Part shown: positions 18,335 through 26,731 of the stretch, piece after piece
How positions within the stretch are numbered: the stretch's first letter is position 1
Layout: the number at the start of each line of letters is the position of its first letter
Source: Nonomuraea roseoviolacea subsp. carminata
GTDB lineage: Bacteria; Actinomycetota; Actinomycetes; Streptosporangiales; Streptosporangiaceae
Length of the DNA: 64,000 nucleotides
Reading direction: 5' to 3'
NCBI RefSeq assembly: GCF_024172185.1
Contig: NZ_JAMZEC010000001.1
Span: 6,293,001 to 6,357,000 of the forward strand
Notes under the pieces: generated by a model
What the model was told of the DNA's origin: nothing
The model's input: the letters and a program-made list of their open reading frames with translations, nothing else
Databases searched by the model: none
Position numbers and translations under genes: made by a program

Positions 18335-18499
18335 TGGGTCTCGCCTTCCGAGGATGACGGATGTCTGGTCTGGGTCGCCTTCCATCCTGGTCGCTCGTCG
18401 TAGAAAGTGCATCTCTACTGGCCGGTAACCAGGACGTCCCTGCTGGCAGGGCGGCTAGTGGTGGCCTAGACCACCGATGGTAGGACGAATCAAGGGCCA

Positions 18500-18527
18500 A
18501 GGTTACATTGGCCGGCCAATTTAACAA
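18500..18527 (-). promoter_or_regulatory. aceE promoter with a palindrome filling the -35/-10 spacer
   Basis: On the minus strand, TTGTTA (-35, 18527-18522) and TAACCT (-10, 18505-18500) are separated by 16 bp. The spacer contains the perfect 14-bp palindrome ATTGGCCGGCCAAT (18507-18520). A repressor bound there would block the promoter. Confidence 0.55.
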
Positions 18528-19123
18528 GTCGGGAAAACCTGGGAAATTTCGCCCTCATGTGTGGAGTATCCCCCGAAGGGTGGACACCGTCATCCGCGGG
18601 GGGCGGGACGGCCCGCACGCCGCGCGATTCTAGCCGCCGGACCTGGTGCGACGACCACGCGACGCCGCCCCAGGGGTGTCGCCCCAGGGGTAAGGGAAGT
18701 CTCGCCCAGGCCCCGCGCGATCGCATGCCGTGCCCCCGGCGTCCCGTGATCACCTTCGCGGTCGGAGCATGTCCCGTCCCGTGCCGCGCGCCCCCGAATC
18801 CCGGGCCCCTGCACTCCCGATTCTCCGCGCCCGCTCACGTTCGGTGTTCACGTGCCGGGCCCCGCGCGCGACGGGCCCACAGAAGGGGTGCGTATCCGGC
18901 GCGCCCGACAACCTTCTTCAGGAGGGCGGCCTCAAGGAAGGGGGCAGCCGGACGGAGCTGACCGATCAGACCTCGGCTTGCCGGGACGCCGGGCGTGTCG
19001 TCCAGGAGAGGGGGCCCGGGGCGTTCGAGCAGCGTAACGGTTCGGTCATGATTTTTCCTGACCTCGTGGTGGGAGGCGGACATCCCCCTTTTCGTTTGGC
19101 GGCCATCGTACGAATGTGGAGAT
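18528..19123. other. Intergenic region with no supported gene
   Basis: Between the aceE promoter and the DUF1918 gene. Open frames on both strands are GC-skew artefacts without ribosome-binding sites or recognisable products. I see no tRNA, riboswitch or clear hairpin terminator here. Confidence 0.6.
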
Positions 19124-19306
19124 ATGAACGCGACGGTAGGCGATCGGCTCCTCGTGCACGGGAACGTCGTCGGAGAAATGGATCACGGGGGAGTCATCAT
19201 CGAGATCCACGGGGCGAACGGCGGCCCCCCGTACATCGTGCGGTTCGACGACGGGCACACCGGACTGGTGTTTCCCGGCCCGGATGCGGTCATCGTGCCT
19301 CAGTAG
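19124..19306 (+). CDS. DUF1918 domain-containing protein
   Basis: A 60-residue beta-rich protein recognisable as DUF1918 (MNATVGDRLLVHGN with the later YIVRFDDGHTGLVFPGPDA). Function unknown. GGAG lies a few bases before the ATG. It precedes yjbQ by nine bases and may be cotranscribed with it. Confidence 0.88.
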   Translation: MNATVGDRLLVHGNVVGEMDHGGVIIEIHGANGGPPYIVRFDDGHTGLVFPGPDAVIVPQ

Positions 19307-19315
19307 AATTCACGT

Positions 19316-19723
19316 GTGAGATCCCAGATCATCTCCGTGGCCACGGGTTCGCGCGAGACCGTGCACGACATAACGCCGGCGTGCGCGGACTTCGTGCGCG
19401 AACAGGGCGAGGACGGCCTGCTGCATGTCTTCGTCCCGCACGCGACCGCCGGCGTGGTCCTGATCGAGCTGGGTTCGGGCAGCGACGACGACCTGATCGC
19501 CGCGCTGCGCGACCTGCTGCCGGCCGACGACCGATGGCGTCACGCCCACGGCTCGCGCGGGCACGGCAGGTCTCACGTGATGCCGGCGCTCATCCCGCCG
19601 TACGCCACCGTCCCGGTGGTCGGCGGCCGGCTGGCGCTGGGCACCTGGCAGTCGATCGCCCTCGTCGACCTCAATGTCGACAACCCGCAACGCCAGGTTC
19701 GACTGTCATTTCTGTCCGATTAA
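19316..19723 (+). CDS. YjbQ family (UPF0047) protein
   Basis: A 135-residue YjbQ protein; family members have weak thiamine-phosphate synthase activity and unclear primary roles. Conserved segments: FVPHATAGVVLIE, HAHGSRGHGRSHVMPAL (His-rich metal-site region), and LGTWQSIALVDL. GTG start. Immediately follows the DUF1918 gene. Confidence 0.9.
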   Translation: MRSQIISVATGSRETVHDITPACADFVREQGEDGLLHVFVPHATAGVVLIELGSGSDDDLIAALRDLLPADDRWRHAHGSRGHGRSHVMPALIPPYATVPVVGGRLALGTWQSIALVDLNVDNPQRQVRLSFLSD

Positions 19724-19839
19724 TTATGGCCGCCTACGGCCGTACCCGTGGCGACCGTTGACGACTGAGGGTCACAGCGTGTGGACTGTCCCGAAGCGAT
19801 AACCGCACAAGCGGGGCCACTCAAGCAGGAGGGATAAAC

Positions 19840-20268
19840 GTGAGCGCGACCGCGGGTCAGGCGCAGGGCGAGCGCGGCCTGGCCGAACGACTCGGCCTCA
19901 AGCCGGGTCAGGTGGTGCAGGAGATCGGTTGGGACGAGGACGTCGACGAAAAGCTTCGCGAGTCCATCGAGAACCTGACCGGCAACGAGCTGTTGGACGA
20001 GGACACCGACGACGTCGTCGATGTGGTGCTGCTGTGGTGGCGTGACGGCGACGGGGACCTGTTCGACGTCCTGAGCGACGCCATGCGAGGCCTCGCCGAA
20101 GGCGGCCAGATCTGGCTGCTGACTCCGAAGGCCGGACGCGACGGCCACGTGGAGCCGAGCGACATCGGGGAGGACGCCGCGACCGCGGGTCTCTCGCAGA
20201 CCAGCAGCATCTCCGCCGCCCCCGACTGGTCGGGGACCAGGCTCGTCTCGCCCAAGGGGCGACGCTAG
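19840..20268 (+). CDS. DUF3052 domain-containing protein
   Basis: A 142-residue actinobacterial DUF3052 protein, recognisable by LAERLGLKPGQVVQEIGWDEDVD and by LLTPKAGRDGHVEPSDI. Family members are small acidic cytoplasmic proteins of unknown function. GTG start with AGGAGG about eight bases upstream. It lies just before the peroxiredoxin gene. Confidence 0.92.
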   Translation: MSATAGQAQGERGLAERLGLKPGQVVQEIGWDEDVDEKLRESIENLTGNELLDEDTDDVVDVVLLWWRDGDGDLFDVLSDAMRGLAEGGQIWLLTPKAGRDGHVEPSDIGEDAATAGLSQTSSISAAPDWSGTRLVSPKGRR

Positions 20269-20298
20269 GGAGCATCAGCGCCGGCCGGATACGGCAGG

Positions 20299-20760
20299 AT
20301 GAGTCCCGTGACGCAACATCCTGCCGCGGTGGGCGCCGTGGCTCCGGACTTCGAGCTTCAGGACCAGCACGGCACGCCCGTGAGGCTGTCCGGCTTCCGG
20401 GGCCGGAAGGTCGTGCTGGTCTTCTACCCGCTTGCCTTCAGCGGGGTCTGCCAGAGCGAGCTGGCCGCCCTGCGCGATCTCGACACCGACGCGCAGATCC
20501 TCACCGTCTCGGTCGACTCCCTGTTCACGCACCGTGCCTGGGCGGACCAGGAGGGTTACGGTTTTCCCCTGCTCTCCGACTTCTGGCCACATGGACAGGT
20601 CGCCCGGGCGTACGGTGTCTTCGACGATGCGAAAGGCATCGCGCGGCGTGGCACCTTCATCATCGACGGTGGGGGCGTGATCCGGTGGTCGGTGGTCAAC
20701 CCGGCCGGCACCGCACGTGACGTCGCCGCCTACGTGAAGGCACTCGCCGACATCTCGTAA
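20299..20760 (+). CDS. Peroxiredoxin, AhpE (1-Cys) type
   Basis: A 153-residue thioredoxin-fold peroxidase. The peroxidatic Cys is in FYPLAFSGVCQSE, a variant of the PxxxT/SxxC motif used by AhpE-type enzymes. It reduces hydroperoxides, probably with mycothiol/mycoredoxin as reductant in this lineage (inference). The ATG at 20299 or the GTG at 20308 may be the start. Upstream of the zinc-ribbon gene with an 11-base gap. Confidence 0.92.
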   Translation: MSPVTQHPAAVGAVAPDFELQDQHGTPVRLSGFRGRKVVLVFYPLAFSGVCQSELAALRDLDTDAQILTVSVDSLFTHRAWADQEGYGFPLLSDFWPHGQVARAYGVFDDAKGIARRGTFIIDGGGVIRWSVVNPAGTARDVAAYVKALADIS

Positions 20761-20771
20761 CGGAGGACACC

Positions 20772-21092
20772 ATGCCCTGCTACCGCTGCGGGGCCCGGCA
20801 GACCGACCCCGTCAAGGGCGCCAGCCCGTGGCAGCGCGGGGTACGCCGGGAGTCCCAGGTGCTCATCTGCCCTGACTGCCAGCGCCTGCACGACCTCGAC
20901 CTCGACTGCTGCCGCACGTGCGGGTCCACGGCGCTCATCTGCCGTCTGGGCGAGGTGGAGTGCCGGGCCTGCGGGGCGGTGCGGATGGCGCGGGCCAGGG
21001 CTTTCGCGGGGTCGGCTGCGCCGTCGGGAGCCCCGCCGGGGCTGTCGGCGGAGGTGGAGGCGGCCCTGAACCGGGTCCTGGGCCGCGCCTGA
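20772..21092 (+). CDS. Small zinc-ribbon protein, function unknown
   Basis: A 106-residue protein with four CxxC knuckles (CYRC, CPDC, CRTC, CRAC) in the first 75 residues, consistent with two zinc ribbons, then an Ala/Pro-rich tail. GGAGG lies before the ATG. Probably cotranscribed with the peroxiredoxin. It could bind nucleic acid or act in redox sensing; nothing in the sequence decides this. Confidence 0.8.
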   Translation: MPCYRCGARQTDPVKGASPWQRGVRRESQVLICPDCQRLHDLDLDCCRTCGSTALICRLGEVECRACGAVRMARARAFAGSAAPSGAPPGLSAEVEAALNRVLGRA

Positions 21093-21231
21093 ACCGCGAA
21101 GTCGCTGTACGGCCGGTGGTCCCGGAGAGGGCCGGCCTGCCCGTGACAGGGGTGCCAGAAAGGCGGACAAAAGGGGACAGAGGCTCGTACAAGCCCCGGA
21201 GACCCCTTTCCAGACATTTACTGAGCTGCGC

Positions 21232-21237
21232 TATCGT
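21232..21237 (+). promoter_or_regulatory. -10 element (TATCGT) of the leaderless ROK-kinase gene
   Basis: TATCGT ends eight bases before the GTG start at 21246, the spacing expected when transcription begins at the start codon. There is no ribosome-binding site upstream of that GTG. Confidence 0.5.
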
Positions 21238-21245
21238 CTCGTACC

Positions 21246-22202
21246 GTGTCCGAACCTAGGAGCAGTTCGTTCGTCGTAGCGCTCGACGTCGGTGGCACGT
21301 CCATGAAGGGCGGCCTGGTCAGCGAGTCCGGCGCGGTGCTGTTGAGCGAGCGACGCCCCACTCCGGTCTCGGAGGGGCCCGAGGCGGTCGTGACGGCGAT
21401 CCGCGACTTCATCGGGCACCTGGCGGGCTCGGGCGACGGAACCCCGGCAGGGGTCGGCCTGGCCGTTCCCGGGCTGGTCTCCGAGGACACCGCCCTGTAC
21501 GCCGCCAACCTCGGCTGGAGCGACGTCCCGGCCACCGCGTTCACGCCGCTGGACGTCCCCGTCCTGCTCGGCCACGACGTCCGCACGGGCGGCCTCGCCG
21601 AGAGCGTCCTCGGGGCGGGGCGCGGCGTCTCCGACTTCCTGTTCCTGCCGATCGGCACCGGCATCGCCGGCGCCATGATCCTGCACGGCGAGCCGTACGG
21701 GGGCGCCTCGGGCTGGGGCGGCGAGATCGGGCACATCCCGGTCTTCCCGGACGGGGAGCAGTGCGCGTGCGGCCAGTTCGGCTGCCTGGAGACGTACGCC
21801 TCGGCCGCCTCGGTCGGCAGGCGCTACAGCCAGCGCTCGGGCCTGGAAGGGATACGGGCCGAGCAGGTGGTCTCCTCGGACGACCCGGTGGCCATCGAGG
21901 TCTGGGACGAGGCCGTGGAGGCCCTGTCGCTCGCCCTCGCCACGTACACGCTGCTGCTGGACCCCACCATGATCGTGCTGGGCGGCGGCCTGGCCGAGGC
22001 GGGCCCGGCGCTCTTCGACCCGGTCCGCACCCGCCTCGTCAAGCGCCTCGCCTTCCGCGCCGCACCGCCCCTGCACCCGGCGGCCCTGGGCGTGGACGCC
22101 GGCATGCTCGGCGCCTCCCTCCTGGGCTGGCGCGCCGCCGGCCGCCCCGAACTGGGCCCGGGCTGGGCTCTTGATGTGCGATCCCAGCCGTTGGTGTCGT
22201 AA
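21246..22202 (+). CDS. ROK-family sugar kinase (glucokinase-like)
   Basis: A 318-residue ROK kinase. ATP-binding motif ALDVGGTSMKGGLV at the N-terminus, catalytic Asp in LGHDVRTGG, and the ROK zinc motif CACGQFGCLE around residue 180. It likely phosphorylates glucose or an amino sugar. No adjacent sugar transporter. The leaderless start is supported by the -10 element eight bases upstream and by the lack of a ribosome-binding site. Last core gene before the tRNA-Val integration site. Confidence 0.9.
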   Translation: MSEPRSSSFVVALDVGGTSMKGGLVSESGAVLLSERRPTPVSEGPEAVVTAIRDFIGHLAGSGDGTPAGVGLAVPGLVSEDTALYAANLGWSDVPATAFTPLDVPVLLGHDVRTGGLAESVLGAGRGVSDFLFLPIGTGIAGAMILHGEPYGGASGWGGEIGHIPVFPDGEQCACGQFGCLETYASAASVGRRYSQRSGLEGIRAEQVVSSDDPVAIEVWDEAVEALSLALATYTLLLDPTMIVLGGGLAEAGPALFDPVRTRLVKRLAFRAAPPLHPAALGVDAGMLGASLLGWRAAGRPELGPGWALDVRSQPLVS

Positions 22203-22219
22203 GGTGTAGTGCCGATCAG

Positions 22220-22291
22220 GGGCGGTTAGCTCAGCGGTAGAGCACTCGCCTTACAAGCGAGGGGTCACTGGTTCGAACCCAGTACCGCCCA
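22220..22291 (+). tRNA. tRNA-Val (anticodon TAC)
   Basis: Complete cloverleaf: acceptor GGGCGGT/ACCGCCC, D-arm GCTC/GAGC, anticodon stem CTCGC/GCGAG with loop CTTACAA (anticodon TAC), T-arm ACTGG-TTCGAAC-CCAGT, and discriminator A. CCA is not fully encoded. Its 3' half is repeated downstream at several places, so this gene is the integration target of the island. Confidence 0.97.
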
Positions 22292-22638
22292 CCCTGCACA
22301 CCCACCCGTTGCCCACCTCCCGGGTGGGCCGTCTGACGCCCGCCCTGCACACCATGGCCCTCGCTGCGCTCGGACGCCTTTCCTGAGGGCCGGGCTTCGC
22401 CCGGCGGCTGTCGCCCCATGATGACCATCTGATCAGTGGACTCGATGCTGCACCCGAGGCTCCAACGGCTGTTCCCTGCCCATGGTGGGAGGCATCACAG
22501 TGCCTGGAGCGATCAACGCGATTCGCATGGGCGCTTAGAGAATTGCGCAGTTGCGAAGTACGACTGTGCTCTATGGTCACGATCATGACGCGGTGGACGT
22601 GGGGATGCTTGGCCGCTGTTGCCCTACCCCTCATCGGC
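22249..22638 (+). repeat. Direct repeat copy 1: tRNA-Val 3' half plus flank (attL-like)
   Basis: Begins inside the tRNA anticodon arm (CCTTACAAGCG) and continues through the tRNA 3' end, a CCACCTCCCGGGTGG hairpin, and the first codons of the downstream membrane-protein gene. Copy 2 at 28844-29232 matches along its whole length with roughly 25 differences by eye. Shorter copies lie further right. Confidence 0.9.
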
Positions 22639-23019
22639 GTGCTCGTCTTGGTGTTCGCATTCGTCATGCCGCCCGTCTGGCGTGACGATGACCGCCTCGA
22701 TGCTCTGCTGGAGCGGGTGGTGACCTATCCGCTCCCGCCAGAGACGAGAGAGCTTTCCGGCAGGCGCTTCACGGACTTCGGGCGAACCATGTTCGGAGGC
22801 AATGGTGACTACTGCGATTACCTGATCAAGATCGTTTTGCAGACCAAGCTCACGCAGGAGGAGATCCGGAAGTACTACCGCAAGGCCGCGATCAGAGGAG
22901 CCGAGGAGAGCGCGACGATCTCCTTGTCCTTCGAAGACTCAGGAGACACGGCAGACCGCCGGGTGATTGTCGAAGTCCACGACAGGCACGGCAGCGACTG
23001 GGACTGGCGCTGCACGTAG
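22585..23019 (+). CDS. Hypothetical membrane-anchored protein
   Basis: A 144-residue protein starting MTRWTWG, with one strong N-terminal membrane segment (about residues 6-28) and a soluble remainder with two Cys (DYCDYL and WDWRCT). Function not recognised. TATGGT lies eight bases before the ATG, so the mRNA may be leaderless; an ATG at 22573 is also in frame. The first codons are duplicated at about 29179, where the gene is broken. Confidence 0.65.
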   Translation: MTRWTWGCLAAVALPLIGVLVLVFAFVMPPVWRDDDRLDALLERVVTYPLPPETRELSGRRFTDFGRTMFGGNGDYCDYLIKIVLQTKLTQEEIRKYYRKAAIRGAEESATISLSFEDSGDTADRRVIVEVHDRHGSDWDWRCT

Positions 23020-23029
23020 AGACGGACCA

Positions 23030-23760
23030 TCACGCCACCGGGTAGGCGTCCTCCAGCTCGTGACGGTCGGCCGGTAGCAGCACTTCCACCACGACCAGCG
23101 GACGACTCGAAGCGTCCCGAACGGCTCCGAAGACGGCCAGCAGTGGCACGTTCTTCGGCATGCCGAGCTGCTTGACCTCCTGGGCGGTGGGCATGCGTGC
23201 GGTGATCTGCTCCACGATGTGATCGAAGCGCACGCCCTTACGTGACTGGAGATGCTGCCGTATGCCCTGCGGCAACGCCTCACCGCTGGTCAGATCGGTG
23301 CCCTCGGACAGCTCCAGAGGCAGCCACAGCGAGACCAGCTCACTCGGCTCGCCCTCACGAGTGACCAGCCGCCGGCGCAGGAAAGCCTTGCTCTTGAGCT
23401 GCGCATCCAGCAACGCCGCCACGCGGTTGGGCAGTGCCATCGCGCCGGCCTCGACCAACTCACCAGGGGAGTCCGTCTCCGGACTGGTCAGGTACGCCTG
23501 ACCTGTGCGGTTGGACTCCACCGACGCCATCGCAGGACGGCCCCGCACGAAGCGGCCCTTGCCCTGCTGGGACTCGATCCAGCCCTGCTCACGCAGCACC
23601 CGCAACGCCGCCACAACCGTGAGCCGGGAGACGCCGAACTCCTGGAAGAGCTGATGCTCGCTGAGGAGCATGGAGCCGGGCGGTAGGTTCCCGCCTCGAT
23701 ACGCCGTTGAAGGGCCTGCACAAGCTGCGCATACTTCGGCGGCACGGACTCTAGCGACAT
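23030..23760 (-). pseudogene. GntR-family (HutC/UTRA) regulator, frameshifted
   Basis: The N-terminus MSLESVPPKYAQLVQALQ reads in one frame and the rest (PPGSMLLSEHQLFQEFGVSRLTVVAALRVL through the UTRA effector domain to VEVLLPADRHELEDAYPVA) in another. The switch is near 23681-23683, in the CCGCCCGG tract; one missing C would give the expected GTYPPGS. Either a real inactivating deletion or a sequencing error. The DNA-binding winged helix and the ligand domain are otherwise intact. It would have been a ligand-responsive repressor; the target is unknown. Confidence 0.8.
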
Positions 23761-23866
23761 TATGACCGTCCAACACCCGACAGGTTGTTTTACCAAGTTT
23801 GAGAGTAACCTGGCCGAGCGCCGCCTGCCCACGTCACTGCGGTAAACGCGAGCCGTCCAGGAAAAG

Positions 23867-23936
23867 GCCCGGCAGGCAGCCAGGGGAGGGATCGGGGGCG
23901 ACCCTCCCAGGGCGTGGAAGTGACTGCCTGCCGGGC
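23867..23936. terminator. Large nested hairpin, probable terminator
   Basis: Outer 13-bp perfect arms (GCCCGGCAGGCAG at 23867-23879 and its complement at 23924-23936) enclose an inner GGGAGGG/CCCTCCC stem. It lies downstream of the minus-strand frameshifted gene at 24018-24298 and upstream of the GntR pseudogene start, so termination is the simplest role. Confidence 0.55.
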
Positions 23937-24017
23937 GGGGAGACGCGACGAGGCGATGAGACGGCCCACCCTGGTCCCCTCCTGGCCAAGGCCGTCACCG
24001 CCTCGCCGCGTCCGTCC

Positions 24018-24298
24018 TCACTTGGCGATGTACTCCGCCAAGACGTTCGCGGCGCCCTCCACGTCATCGATCGGATGACGCTGCTCAGCGCTCTGCCAGG
24101 AGTAGTACGCGCCGCCGTAGCCGACGAACACCCACACCGGCAGCCCCGGCCAGGCCGATGCACCATGAGAGCACTGTTGTTCTCCCGCAACTCGGCGTTG
24201 ACGCCGAGACGGGCCAGCCTGTCGCGCAGCCGGATCAGCGCATCGCTCTCGCTCTGCTGCGCGAGTCCGGCCATGGCCGCAGCCATGATCGAGTTCAT
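24018..24298 (-). pseudogene. Small hypothetical protein, frameshifted
   Basis: The first half (MNSIMAAAMAGLAQQSESDA through ENNSALMV) and the second half (ASAWPGLPVWVFVGYGGAYY through VLAEYIAK) are in different frames, joined near 24160. Both halves read as real protein and together would give about 93 residues. The ATG has AGGGAG upstream. I do not recognise the family. It is the second frameshifted gene in this stretch, so decay of the locus, or local sequence error, is likely. Confidence 0.6.
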
Positions 24299-24324
24299 TT
24301 CCCGCTCCCTTCGGCCCGGCCGCT

Positions 24325-24489
24325 TCAGAGGCAGCCGAGACACTGCCGTTCCTCCCTTGGAACCTCGTCTCCATCGCCGCTGCCGATGAGGAGCGCGCGG
24401 CGCGAGTCGCGCAGCTTGATTCCGCGTCCCCGGCATGCCGGGCAGGGCGTTGTCTCGCTGTTCTCGTCTGGCCCGGTCACCGTCGCCAT
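24325..24489 (-). CDS. Small Cys-motif protein (about 54 residues)
   Basis: A short gene reading MATVTGPDENSE then PCPACRGRGIKLRDSRRA and ending RQCLGCL. The two CxxC pairs suggest a zinc knuckle like the DnaJ central repeat. GAGGAG lies directly before the ATG; the GTG three codons later has better spacing. It is just upstream of, and probably cotranscribed with, the frameshifted gene at 24018. Diverges from the XRE regulator. Confidence 0.55.
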   Translation of the reverse strand: MATVTGPDENSETTPCPACRGRGIKLRDSRRALLIGSGDGDEVPREERQCLGCL

Positions 24490-24643
24490 CTCCTCGATTC
24501 ATCCGGCGTTCCCTGTGTCGGGAGGCCGCTTCACGTACCTTGTTGGTTGATGGCAAGTCCACCGTCAAAAGGAGAAACGCAGGACCCCCGAACGGCCCCC
24601 TCTAATCCCCCTCTTGAGCCCCAGCCGGGAGGAAGGCCCGTAG

Positions 24644-25936
24644 ATGCCCGAGAACATTCCCAATGTCCAACTCCGCGCATGGCGCAACGAACACCAGCTC
24701 ACGCGCGCCGAAATGGCCGACCGAATTAACAGCACCCAAATCGGCATTTCGGAACGCCTGACCTGTGACGAGGAGCGCATCCGACGCTGGGAGGCCGGGG
24801 AAGTCCGCTGGCCACGCTCGCCGTACCGGCTGGCACTGACCCAACTGACGGGATTGCAGCCGGAGGCACTGGGGTTCTCGCAGACCAGGCAGACGGGCAG
24901 CCGCCTCATCGAGGCGACGGCCATCCTGCCGATGGACGCCCTACGGGCAGAGGCCGAGCTATACGGAACTATGGAACTTGCCCAGCAGCTCCAGGCATCC
25001 GACGTCGGTACTGGCACCTTGGAAGCCCTGGCCGAGGCCGTCGATCTGCTCTGCCGCGCCTATCCCGTGGTGCCGGCCACTACGCTGCGCGACCGGACGC
25101 AGAAGCGCCTCGCACAGGTCAACAAGCTCCTAGCCGGACGCCTCACTCTCGACCAGCACCGCGAACTCCTTGTCATCACCGGCTGGCTGACCGCCCTACT
25201 CGGGTGTGTTCACTACGACCTAGGAGAGCGAGAAGAGGCCGAAACAGCGCGCCGAGCCGCCTTTGAGATGGGCCGCCAGGTGGGCCACGGTGAACTCATG
25301 GGATGGGCACATGAGATGTCGGCATGGTTTGCCCTGGTCGAGGGCCGCTATGAGGACGTGGTCACCGCGGCCCGTATGGGTCAGGCCGTCGCTGGCCAGA
25401 CCAGCGCTATGGTCCAACTGACTCTTCAGGAAGCCCGTGGTTTGGCCCGCATCGGCGACCGACGCGAGGCAGACCGCGCATTGACCCGTGGTGCCGGAGT
25501 TCTCAGCCGCCTGCCCATGCCCGACAACCCGGATCACCACTTCGTGTTCGACCATGCCAAGTGGGTCTTCTACGCGGCGACCTGTTATACCTGGCTCGCT
25601 GACGACGACCGTGCCGAAGAGCACGCCCGCGAGACCATCCAGATGCACACCCGTCCGGACGGCACATCCAACGCTCCCATGCGGGTTGCAGACGCCCACA
25701 TAGACCTCGGTATCGTTCACGCCCGCCGCGGAGACCTCGACGCAGCGGTTGAGCAAGGTATAGCAGCATTCGACATCGACCGCCGGTCTCTTACTGACCT
25801 AGTCAATCGAGCTGGGGATCTCGATCGCGTCCTACGGCAGCGTTACCGCAATGAAGCCCTTGCTGATGAGTTTCACGAACGGTTCATGATGGCGCGACGA
25901 GCTCTAACCACTCGTCATCCTGAATTGCTTGATTAA
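24644..25936 (+). CDS. XRE-family HTH regulator with TPR-like C-terminal domain
   Basis: A 430-residue protein. Residues about 8-70 are a Cro/C1-type helix-turn-helix (LRAWRNEHQLTRAEMADRIN). The rest is helical and TPR-like, with segments such as LGCVHYDLGEREEAETARRA and HIDLGIVHARRGDLDAAVEQ. Such proteins are common in actinomycete accessory regions and often sense small signals or peptides. Divergent from the small Cys-motif gene and convergent with the HNH gene with only 27 bp between. Confidence 0.85.
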   Translation: MPENIPNVQLRAWRNEHQLTRAEMADRINSTQIGISERLTCDEERIRRWEAGEVRWPRSPYRLALTQLTGLQPEALGFSQTRQTGSRLIEATAILPMDALRAEAELYGTMELAQQLQASDVGTGTLEALAEAVDLLCRAYPVVPATTLRDRTQKRLAQVNKLLAGRLTLDQHRELLVITGWLTALLGCVHYDLGEREEAETARRAAFEMGRQVGHGELMGWAHEMSAWFALVEGRYEDVVTAARMGQAVAGQTSAMVQLTLQEARGLARIGDRREADRALTRGAGVLSRLPMPDNPDHHFVFDHAKWVFYAATCYTWLADDDRAEEHARETIQMHTRPDGTSNAPMRVADAHIDLGIVHARRGDLDAAVEQGIAAFDIDRRSLTDLVNRAGDLDRVLRQRYRNEALADEFHERFMMARRALTTRHPELLD

Positions 25937-25963
25937 AGGTCTAAGCGGGTCGCAGTTCTGTTA

Positions 25964-26728
25964 TCACAGCTGTGCGTCCTTGCCAGGTGCCGCCGCATAC
26001 GGCCACTGAACCGCATATGAGACTGTTCGACGAGCCAGATTGGGAAATGTCGTTCTGAAGCTTAGAAACGGTTCTTCTTGACTGCCCTCCCAGGCGAACA
26101 GCCATAGAGATACGCCGAAGTCGTCTTCAGAGACTTCCTGCAACAGTCTCGCCCAGGACTTGTTCAGATCGACGCTGGAAAGCAAATCCTTAACCGCGCG
26201 CTGTAGTCGGCGAATAACTCTTAAGCGTCCTTCTGCAATTGCTTCGTTAAGTAGGCAATCGAGAACGTCGAGAGTAGCTTCCCCAACTTCGTCAAAGGCC
26301 TCGTCTTTGTAGCGTGGGGCAATCAATCCAGTTTTCGCGTCCAGGACGAAATGCTTCCAAGGGTCCTGTGTCGCAGGATTTAGCAGCAAAGGGTGGCCTT
26401 GGGCGTCTACGGGGAAGCTATCTGACTTGTGGCGGTTGCAGTTGGGACACACCAGTAGCCAATTGTGCCATGAGAATGTCAAGCTACATTTGCGGGCGAT
26501 GGGCCAGTAGTGATCTATGTCTGCACCGATAGAGTCGCCACAATAGAAACACCTGACGCGCTTGCCGCTCATCTGGGCTAGGGCTTCTAGCGCCGGGGTA
26601 GCCTGCTTCGATCGTCTAAAACTATTCCACGCTTTACGGCTATCCTCTTTTGTGAGTGCTAGCTTGCTGCGTCGGAACAGATCAAGACGCACCTCTAATG
26701 GTAGTGTAGGTCGGTAGAGTCGCCGCAT
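25964..26728 (-). CDS. HNH endonuclease, PtuB-like (Septu-type defence)
   Basis: A 254-residue nuclease with a complete HNH/zinc core: Cys60-x2-Cys63, Asp72-His73 (ADIDHYWP), His88-Asn89 (SWHNW), Cys94-x2-Cys97-Asn98 and Lys101. It follows the ATPase gene by three bases, so the two form one transcription unit. An ATPase plus HNH pair is the layout of Septu (PtuA/PtuB) anti-phage systems, in which the nuclease attacks nucleic acid on infection. The local G+C is visibly lower than the core genome, consistent with transfer. Septu assignment by architecture; sequence comparison was not possible. Confidence 0.8.
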   Translation of the reverse strand: MRRLYRPTLPLEVRLDLFRRSKLALTKEDSRKAWNSFRRSKQATPALEALAQMSGKRVRCFYCGDSIGADIDHYWPIARKCSLTFSWHNWLLVCPNCNRHKSDSFPVDAQGHPLLLNPATQDPWKHFVLDAKTGLIAPRYKDEAFDEVGEATLDVLDCLLNEAIAEGRLRVIRRLQRAVKDLLSSVDLNKSWARLLQEVSEDDFGVSLWLFAWEGSQEEPFLSFRTTFPNLARRTVSYAVQWPYAAAPGKDAQL

Positions 26729-26731
26729 AGC

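Noticed and set aside
18835..19083. 82-residue minus-strand frame before the DUF1918 gene
   Set aside because: No ribosome-binding site, no recognisable family, composition typical of a spurious frame.
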